DNA from: Athripsodes cinereus
Lineage: Eukaryota > Arthropoda > Insecta > Trichoptera > Leptoceridae
Reading direction: 5' to 3'
Length of the DNA: 64,000 bases
Assembly: GCA_947579605.1 (NCBI GenBank)
Contig: OX388305.1
Location: 32,625,542 to 32,689,541 of the forward strand
The notes beneath the pieces are model-generated. The model made no database searches. It saw only the letters and a program-made list of their open reading frames with translations, and had not been told where the DNA came from. Positions 58,801 through 64,000 of the stretch are shown here, piece by piece; positions within the stretch are counted from its first letter, which is position 1; every line of letters starts with the position of its first letter. The translations under genes were made by a program, and so were the position numbers.

Positions 58801-58978
58801 TGTCGATTACGGCAAGTGGTACATCGGCACCATCGAGGATTACTCGCGAAAACAACTGCTCCTGGACGAAGACCAATGGAATCTTCCTTCGCTGCACGGA
58901 CCTAACCAAATCGATAGCCGATGCTCGGCAGCGCCCCAAATTAATCTGGCCCAGCACGACGACAGGCTCACTAGCCAT
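55826..58978 (-). CDS. ORF2 of the R1-like LINE: APE endonuclease and reverse transcriptase
   Basis: A 1050-residue protein that nicks target DNA and copies the element RNA from the nick (target-primed reverse transcription). APE domain, about residues 1-225: GQINLGR, FVQEQ, VAGDFNARSPLWH, SWIDLTLCT and VVSDHRLITW, holding the Asn, Glu, Asp and His residues of the catalytic site. RT domain, about 455-720: RKAPGIDRVNG, YRPITLLPSFGKILE, QFGFSRGLSTEHA, FLDIAGAFDNAWW, GCPQGSVLGPFLWN and the catalytic YADD at 679-682. Near the C-terminus C972, C974, H983 and C988 form the CCHC-like motif typical of R1/jockey-group elements. The ATG at 58976-58978 overlaps the ORF1 stop by 8 bases (ATGGCTAG), which suggests reinitiation after ORF1. 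No frame break. Long plus-strand frames opposite it are shadows. Confidence 0.92.
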   Translation of the reverse strand: MASEPVVVLGQINLGRCRASAIDLVRSVQRRKIPLVFVQEQLFSRVILDGADVPLAVIDKGSRPMAGFLIDTSKVQPLLLDGLSDEFRCCVCLRIGGREIFLISVYFKFSDDVGIHLRGLKRALDALQGKSVLVAGDFNARSPLWHDRPGSDRTGSGGPVEDFISSTGLSILNVAGQPATFAGPMGESWIDLTLCTDDLLTDLSNWRVHVGEVVSDHRLITWSVGGSLEVEPYGLWSFKRSNANWNSFAICLKEELKDFDVWLSDGAEVAGEKFNSAVVSAATVALGRCRPGGRRSTNWWTPELTALRRQFKSAERAFCPVRSGSVLRDSPAGKQLFERLQRARGSFKMAIRHAKTSAWKEWITEMGNADPWSVTRTAVKTKRSADHYLTSIVSGDSETVCIDGTLRALLDGLVPLDSMSRDTPFHTALRFQSRCPPDESVIEIDDVTHQELGEIVKGLGPRKAPGIDRVNGAIVKQVWRISPFEMLGLFQTCLRQGVFPRVWKRGLLRVIPKGNDKPLSDLKAYRPITLLPSFGKILEILVRNRLAGALAPGDPKQFGFSRGLSTEHAIDACLKWKDDSKEKNVLGVFLDIAGAFDNAWWPLILAKVKMRGCPRWLFNIVSSYFGDRSVVITHAGHMVERTVDMGCPQGSVLGPFLWNVLFDDLLRMDFPPGCTVFAYADDALLVLSGSTRRAIEDKFKTAIERILTWGSVNRLVFSPSKTSAMWLKGTLGRGRNPVLRMSGAPVRVVDEVRYLGVVLDRGLSFLPHVRATAERAKVLFFTLRRLSRGTWGLRSGTVRTIYRATYVAQVTYAARVWSHRLSVGSVSAAVLRGQRLPLLAVTGAYRTAASDGLPVIAGVLPADLEVLDSVARRKIKADGRVEHLGISVQAEPGNGGISRAFSRIRDRTFEVWQERWDRGRTARLVYSFLPDVRERIKRGFLSFNHFAVQLVTGHGEFKAKLFELGLVNDPWCACGTGTQSARHILWECPMMTDARDVMIDSMSDDTPRPIWSGELMICPGNFRAFLKFADVWVTRWDLLREPGSPGELRG

Positions 58979-60464
58979 CGTAATTCGTTGCCTGCACTAC
59001 CCTGTCAATTGCGTCCCGCAGAGCGGGACAAACCCGATCACCCGTGGGGTGGGACGCATTCCTCCTGAAGGCTGTGCACGTGGCACACACCCCTCTTGCA
59101 ACAGGGACTTTGCAGTCCCTCTCCTCATGCCCCTCTTTGGCACAACGTGCGCACACTGGAGCAGCGTGTTTGCACTCCCTCTGGGTGTGCCCATACAACT
59201 GGCACTTGAAGCACCTTGTGGCGCCTATGTAGTCCCGAATCTTGCAACAACTCCAGCCCAACAATATTGCCCCATGAGCTAGAAGTGCAGACCTGACCTG
59301 CCCGCTACAGATCAGGATGCTGCCCACTCGTGACCCAGTCTTGGGGCCAAACTTAGCCACTCTTCTCGTCGTGGACAAGAAGGCCTCTTTAGATATATCA
59401 GATTTCCCCTCTAAATTAGCTCTGTAGATCTCCTTTAGGAGATCCTCGTCAGAAAGATCCCGCGGGGTGTCATACACCACAACGCGCGGAAATCTCCCCT
59501 TTGGCTCGGCAGCACTAAGCCCTTTGCTCTTGAGCTTCTCTGAAGCCAAGAGCTTTTTCGCGCCCTCCTTGGTGGAAGTCTCCACAACGACACCAGCACC
59601 GTACGCCCCGCGAACCCTTACCGGAATAAAACCGTCTTGGACGGGGTCCAAGATTTCCTTTAAAGCTTGCTCCGTCTTCTTAGACGTAGCACCCTCTTGC
59701 TGATCTGGCCTGATTATGACAGCTGCAGTCTTGTTTTGCGCTGCTCGGGAAATTACCCGAGACGCTCTTTCAGCATAAGTCTCCTTGGGTGCGCTAGCAG
59801 AAGCCAGCGACACCTGCGACACAGCGGAAGACACGGCACGTACATCTCCCTTGAGGGCCCGAAGGTCCTCACGGAAGGCCGACACCATAGCCTCCGCCGC
59901 GCTGGCCCTCGTCATAGCAGCCACCTCGCGGAGATGGCTCTCCGCGAGTAAGTCTCCCACCACGGCAACCAGGCCTCTCAATTCAGCCTTCTGCTCTAAA
60001 TTGAACTTATTTTGCGAGCAAATCTTTTCGACATTTGAGGCAATTCTCTTATACTCCTCTCTATCTCTTCTGATGTCACTCAACTCTTGATCTGCAGTAC
60101 CCAAATTATCTGCTCCAGTAGACATAGGTGGGCTATCAGCTAGACGTCGCTTTTTAGACCTAACCGTTGGTCCACAATCCCCGCTTGTACTGGGAAGCAC
60201 CTCCATCGATGCATCCCTCGATGGCTGCTCCCTCGTCGTCTTTTCAGTAGCCACGCTTGATATTGTCGATTTATTCGACGTTGTTACAGTGGCAGTCACC
60301 ACCTTGCTCCCCTTCTTCCCCTTACGGGGCACAATGGATCCCTCTGTATCTGCATCTGAACCTCCAGCACTTCTCATGTTTTCCTTTCTTGCAGAAGGAG
60401 GCGATCGATGTAGGGATCGACGCGGCGTAAAAACTGCACGCGCCTCATCCTCAGACGAATTCAT
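58971..60464 (-). CDS. ORF1 of the R1-like LINE: nucleic-acid-binding Gag-like protein
   Basis: A 497-residue protein expected to coat the element RNA. The N-terminal 120 residues are Ser/Lys/Arg-rich and disordered-looking (KGKKGSK, VRSKKRRL, a possible nuclear signal). A heptad-like Ala/Leu/Glu stretch follows, about residues 125-215. Residues 280-410 resemble the conserved Gag-like region of R1-group ORF1 proteins. Three zinc knuckles close it: C418-C421-H426-C431, C438-C441-H446-C451 and a longer-spaced C460-C463-H472-C479. The ATG at 60462-60464 is the first in frame. The stop TAG lies inside the start of ORF2. The frame is intact. Confidence 0.9.
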   Translation of the reverse strand: MNSSEDEARAVFTPRRSLHRSPPSARKENMRSAGGSDADTEGSIVPRKGKKGSKVVTATVTTSNKSTISSVATEKTTREQPSRDASMEVLPSTSGDCGPTVRSKKRRLADSPPMSTGADNLGTADQELSDIRRDREEYKRIASNVEKICSQNKFNLEQKAELRGLVAVVGDLLAESHLREVAAMTRASAAEAMVSAFREDLRALKGDVRAVSSAVSQVSLASASAPKETYAERASRVISRAAQNKTAAVIIRPDQQEGATSKKTEQALKEILDPVQDGFIPVRVRGAYGAGVVVETSTKEGAKKLLASEKLKSKGLSAAEPKGRFPRVVVYDTPRDLSDEDLLKEIYRANLEGKSDISKEAFLSTTRRVAKFGPKTGSRVGSILICSGQVRSALLAHGAILLGWSCCKIRDYIGATRCFKCQLYGHTQRECKHAAPVCARCAKEGHEERDCKVPVARGVCATCTAFRRNASHPTGDRVCPALRDAIDRVVQATNYDG

Positions 60465-60499
60465 AATTCAACTAGGTCAAGCCACGAAAAAGAAAAAAT

Positions 60500-60895
60500 A
60501 TGAAATTTTTTCATGCAAATATAACACAATGAGTGTTTTTCACTAAGAATAATATAAATCACAATACAACACTGAGATTTAATAAAGCATTGTCTGTTTA
60601 TTTATTATTTGTAAACACAAAAGAGTATGTGGATACAATTTTAGAATGAATACATTCATAATTTTTTCATACAAATATGACACCTTAAGTGTTTCTTCAA
60701 AAACAAGTCACAGAAATATTTATACGAACTTTACAGCTTTTTCCACAAATAGAAAACTTATTGGAATCTTCACAACTTTTCATACAAGTATGACACTAAA
60801 AGTGTTTATTCTATGGGGAGAGACTGTTGCAAATTAACAATTAAAATAACAGTTTTTCATACAAGTATGACACTCACAAGGTATGTCACTTAATT
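60500..60895 (-). repeat. Four copies of a short motif in the LINE 5' UTR
   Basis: The plus-strand motif TTTTCATACAAGTATGACAC, usually followed by an AAGTGTTT-like box, occurs near 60507, 60661, 60774 and 60850 at shrinking intervals (154, 113 and 76 bases). The GACACT...AGTGTT part can form a small hairpin. It could be a promoter or RNA-binding repeat, as in LINEs with repeated 5' UTR monomers. Confidence 0.6.
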
Positions 60896-61010
60896 CACAT
60901 CCCTTTTTGTCCATACAAATATTCCAAAATTAAAAAAAAAAAAAGCGCATAATAAAGCCCAAGAGGCACGCTCAGAAATAATGCGGGGGTACCCAGCGGG
61001 GAACCCCTAC

Positions 61011-61501
61011 AACAAGAACACAAGACAATGAAAGTACGAAATTCACAGATGTACACAGATTCACACGTTATGTATTATTATCCAAAATTAAATAACACAA
61101 GCAAATAGATGTTTATTTACTTGAAGAACACCGAGAAGTACACAATTATTAAGATGATAATGAGAAAATAAAGTTAAGAGAAACAAGATAATAAATCAAA
61201 GTATTCAAGAGCTCCACGCATCACGTCTGTATAATCTGACAGCGCGAAGCGAACTGATTGGGTCAATTACAATTTTCAATTTGACTATGTAATTATGGAA
61301 ATATATATATATGAGTTGTTTATATAGTTGTCATGTCATTTGTTGCTTCAGCCAATTCGTACGGGTTGAGACACCTTTCTCACTTCTTCAGATTAGATTT
61401 TTTACAAATTAATCTGTGTAATCATGTACTCCAATCGAAATGTATCAAATTTTTCAACATTATAACCTGAAGTTATAATTACAGTTAAAATTTTCTGTGT
61501 T
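61011..61501. other. Upstream flank of the LINE
   Basis: A GC-richer stretch at about 61205-61265 (CTCCACGCATCACGTCTGTA, GCGCGAAGCGAACTGATTGG) may be the true 5' end of the element. The rest is AT-rich. Confidence 0.3.
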
Positions 61502-61690
61502 TATTTATTTATTTATTACATAGATATACACACAGTAAGTTGACAAAACATATATGAAAAATAAAAAGAGAGAATAATGTTGATCTGATAAGGCCAACCC
61601 ACCAATCAGCCTACAGCATACATAGAGATGAAGAAACAGTGCTCGACCAATGAAAGTCCAGTTTAACCGGACTCACACTAAACATGCGCC
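61502..61690 (-). repeat. Probable LINE 3' end, unassigned family
   Basis: (TTTA)n at the left, then a GC-richer segment with CCAACCCACCAATCAGCC and CGACCAATGAAAGTCCAG. The tail direction suggests a minus-strand insertion. No second copy in the window. Confidence 0.35.
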
Positions 61691-62038
61691 TGTTACAAAA
61701 TTTTAACTGCAAATATATGCAAATATGCGAAGTTAATATGCGGAAATGAAAATGACATTACTTTACGATATGGAACATTATTCTGAAGGATTTTTTACAT
61801 TCGAAATTTGATATTGAATGATGAAATCATTTACTAGTGGTAGATACAATAGTTTTCTAACTAAAATTTTTGCTACTCCAATGTTTTTGTGTTCAACTCT
61901 TAATATTTGAAGGAGAATATTCAAGAATGCGTTAAAATGTACGTTGTATAAAATTAGGAATAAGGAAACACAACACAGATTGTTATTAAATTATCTTATC
62001 ATCACATACTCTGTCTTCAAAGAAAAGATAAGGGGTTT
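61691..62038. other. AT-rich spacer
   Basis: Nothing recognised. Confidence 0.35.
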
Positions 62039-62200
62039 TATTTTTATTTATTCATTCACCAATGACACACTTCAGATAATACATGTAAGTTGAAACAATA
62101 TACAAGAGACAAAACAATATAAACAATGTATTACCCTATTTAAAAGTGCGTACAATTTTCACTAATCACAATATTTTAAGCCCATAAGGTTGTCATCTAT
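62039..62200 (-). repeat. LINE 3' UTR fragment, family C
   Basis: ACACTTCAGATAATACAT, CCTATTTAAAAGTGCG and GCCCATAAGGTTGTCAT, third copy of the family at 18601 and 30402. Confidence 0.55.
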
Positions 62201-62756
62201 AATAAAATTTAATTTAATTTACAAAATAAGAATAAAACAGTAGTAATACAATAAACAACACTAAAAAATTAATAGTCATTACAAATCCACAATTTGAGAG
62301 AATAACTATATTATTAGGAACATGGCATCGTAGGTACCTACGTACCTAATGAAATAATATCAAAGGATCAGCTATTGTTTTTAATAAGTAGGTAGGTACC
62401 GTTCTATCTACTGTTTTTCATTATATTAATAGGAATTATCTTTTGAGAGAAAGTACCTACCGTGATAATATACTCAGCAGCAAAATATTCGCGACTATTT
62501 TCATATTATGTAGTAGTTGTAATAAAAAAAAATTCAACGTGTGTGTAAAGAAAATGTATACATACGAGTACACACACATTCTTTCTCTTGAAGTAATTGG
62601 GTCGGGGACTAATTGTATAATATTAAAAACAAGCAAAATGTATGTACCTATTCAGAATTAGTTTAATATTTTGTACTATAGTATTTTTTTTTGTAAGTAA
62701 TATTTTTTTAGTAAGTGGGATTCACAATCTGATAATAATAATAATTTAGAATAATG
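62201..62756. other. AT-rich spacer
   Basis: No gene. Just before the next element lies a short (TAA)n run (GATAATAATAATAA) at about 62731-62744. Confidence 0.35.
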
Positions 62757-62892
62757 TTGGGGTTCTACATTTTGAATATAAATTTATTTTAATATTTTAT
62801 GGTTTTTGTTATTTAATGTTATATTTAAATTTGATTGTTAATCTTATATTGTGTCCAAAATGTAGAATCTAATATTGTTTTGTTAAATAAAT
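62757..62892 (+). repeat. Direct repeat, left copy (LINE 3' UTR)
   Basis: About 136 bases from TTGGGGTTCTACATTTTG to TTGTTTTGTTAAATAAAT, nearly identical to 63592-63729. Confidence 0.85.
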
Positions 62893-62922
62893 GAGATATG
62901 AAATAATATTATTAAATTTATA

Positions 62923-63545
62923 ATGAAACAAAATATTTCGGATAGATGCAGAGCCTGTTATCGGGAGGGAGAGACATTAAGACATATTTTGTCTGGATGT
63001 TCTCTTCTTTCCGGAACAGACTATTTGAAAAGACATGATCTAGTAGCAAAAATATTACGTCAAAATTTAGCTTTGAAATTTATATTAATTGAAGTGGAAT
63101 CAAAATTACCATAATATATTTATTGTCCAGTATCGGTACTTGAAAACAATGACACCAAACTCTACTGGGATCGACCAATTCAAACTGATCGAACTATTCT
63201 AGCTAATCGACCAGATATTGTGTTGGTTAATCGCAGCTGATGCCGTAAAACATACATCATAGACATCACTATACCACACGATGAAAATTTAAATAAAGCT
63301 GAGCAAGATAAGATAATAAAATATCTTGATCTTGCTCACGAAATCAAAGATATGTGGAGAACACATACCACAATCATCGTGCCTATAGTGTTGTCTGTGA
63401 ATGGTTTAATACCTAAGAGTCTGTCAAGCAATCTCAGAAAACTGGGAGTAGATGACAGGCTCAATAATACAGCATGCAGAAGGCCGTACTTCTATCGTCC
63501 ACCAGAAGGTTTTTGTTCCTGTAGCTCTGTAAGTGATCTCCCATG
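62923..63545 (+). pseudogene. C-terminus of a LINE, probably R4/Dong-like (RLE type)
   Basis: One frame runs through the whole segment. It starts KQNISDRCRACYREGETLRH and continues ILSGCSLLSGTDYLKRH, which contains a C-x2-C-x7-H-x4-C knuckle. Then come KLYWDRPIQTDRT, NRPDIVL and YIIDITIPHD, the layout of the C-terminal restriction-like endonuclease (PD followed by D). After that VPIVLSVNGLIPKSL and SDLP, stop at 63544-63546. Two in-frame stops (TAA at 63112, TGA at 63238) kill it. The flanking (TAA)n fits Dong, which is known to insert in TAA repeats. Everything 5' of the knuckle is missing. Confidence 0.65.
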
Positions 63546-63591
63546 ATTGTACTATTTCATAGAACATCATGGAAGAATCAACTCGAATAAC

Positions 63592-63729
63592 GTTGGGGTT
63601 CTACATTTTGAAAATAAATTTATTTTAATATTTTATGGTTTTTGTTATTTAATGTTATATTTAAATTTTATTGTTAATCTTATATTATGTTCAAAATGTA
63701 GATTCTAATATTGTTTTGTTAAATAAATA
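63592..63729 (+). repeat. Direct repeat, right copy (3' UTR of the LINE)
   Basis: Second copy of 62757-62892, located downstream of the coding fragment and therefore its 3' UTR. Ends TAAATAAATAATAAT. Confidence 0.85.
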
Positions 63730-63732
63730 ATA

Positions 63733-63768
63733 ATGTATATGGCAAAACAACGTTTGCCGGATCACTAA
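63733..63768 (+). repeat. Decayed Helitron 3' end
   Basis: TATATGGCAAAACAACGTTT then GCCGGATCACTAA resembles the 3' end of the Helitrons at 5845 and 45944, with CTAA instead of CTAG. Confidence 0.4.
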
Positions 63769-63784
63769 AAATAATATATAGATA

Positions 63785-63902
63785 TACATCACGGTACATC
63801 TCACAAATGGGGTAGCTTGCGCACTAAATTCAGATATACAACTTTCTATGCCATTAAAAATGATCAAGACATTCAGAATGGATGACACACCTCAACGCTT
63901 AA
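63785..63902 (+). repeat. Interspersed repeat of unknown class
   Basis: CATCACGGTACATCTCACAA and GATCAAGACATTCAGAATGG, sister of 50627-50765. Confidence 0.5.
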
Positions 63903-64000
63903 CTGATTATTTTATATATATCTTATTAATTGTGATGTTAACAGAGAACAATGCGAGATTATTTCCCCGAGATTTCACGTAACTCCTTCAATATTCTTGT

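Larger units (their letters stand above)
55250..61010 (-). mobile_element. Intact R1-clade-like LINE
   Basis: A minus-strand non-LTR retrotransposon: 5' UTR (60465 to at least 61010, perhaps 61270), ORF1, ORF2 and a 3' UTR of about 575 bases ending near 55250 after AACAAAACAAATTT. Its GC content is far above the surroundings and both frames are unbroken, so it is probably a recent arrival. ORF1 with three knuckles plus ORF2 with APE, RT and a C-terminal CCHC-like motif is the R1/TRAS/SART type of layout. No telomeric TTAGG repeat flanks it. The outer limits are approximate. Confidence 0.85.

Noticed and set aside
56030..59951. Many long plus-strand open frames (for example 57120-57632, 57927-58451, 58764-59282)
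   Set aside because: They lie opposite the intact LINE ORFs and owe their length to its GC-rich codon use; none shows a domain.
55250..61270. Telomere-specific TRAS/SART-type insertion
   Set aside because: The ORF layout fits that group, but no TTAGG or CCTAA array flanks the element, so only R1-clade-like is claimed.
1..64000. CRISPR arrays, rRNA, functional tRNA genes, bacterial operons
   Set aside because: Searched by eye; tRNA-like boxes occur only inside SINEs, and no regular spacer array or rRNA block is present.

Overview
This window looks like intergenic (or deep intronic) DNA from an insect, most likely a moth or butterfly. The sequence is strongly AT-rich. It has two 460- and 292-base Helitrons of the kind abundant in Lepidoptera (TC at the 5' end, CTAG at the 3' end, inserted between A and T). 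It also has a tRNA-derived SINE present several times, and many 5'-truncated non-LTR retrotransposons ending in short (AAAT)n, (GTAA)n or (GAT)n tails. No bacterial operon, CRISPR array, rRNA or functional tRNA gene was seen, and no viral gene was recognised.

Layout. 1-13.4 kb: LINE 3' ends, a 460-base Helitron (5845-6304) and a 485-base hAT MITE with a perfect 8-base target duplication (10409-10893). 14-17.5 kb: several fold-back elements, one of which (16219-16513) carries a hammerhead-like motif in each arm and four 31-base tandem units at its right end. 18-25 kb: LINE tails plus a possible two-exon small host gene (21876-22513) whose intron holds an antisense hammerhead ribozyme motif. 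26-34 kb: LINE and SINE pieces, a second hammerhead copy (27704-27740), duplicated blocks around a reverse transcriptase fragment, and a 2.4-kb Helitron (31102-33544) stuffed with nested insertions. 35-46 kb: a SINE split by another insertion, a jockey-like C-terminus, a nearly complete APE/RT LINE pseudogene (39961-42428), and a fold-back copy with an excess of T-to-C (A-to-G on the other strand) changes. 48-54 kb: another full SINE, a second hAT MITE with perfect 8-base target duplication, two exon-like segments (50957-51330) and further fold-backs.

55.2-61 kb holds the only intact large genes: a GC-rich, minus-strand R1-clade-like LINE with a 497-codon ORF1 (three zinc knuckles) overlapping by 8 bases a 1050-codon ORF2 (APE endonuclease, YADD reverse transcriptase, CCHC-like C-terminus). 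Both frames are undamaged, so the insertion is probably young and possibly active. The window ends with a truncated LINE that looks like an R4/Dong-type (restriction-like endonuclease) element, between two direct copies of its 3' UTR.

The most interesting signal is small RNA structure. Two 37-base copies match the hammerhead ribozyme architecture, with a compensated base pair in stem I. A second, 38-base family (16 kb, 43 kb, 51 kb) has the same ordering of core boxes and a covarying stem II. All identifications come from reading the sequence; no database search was run.
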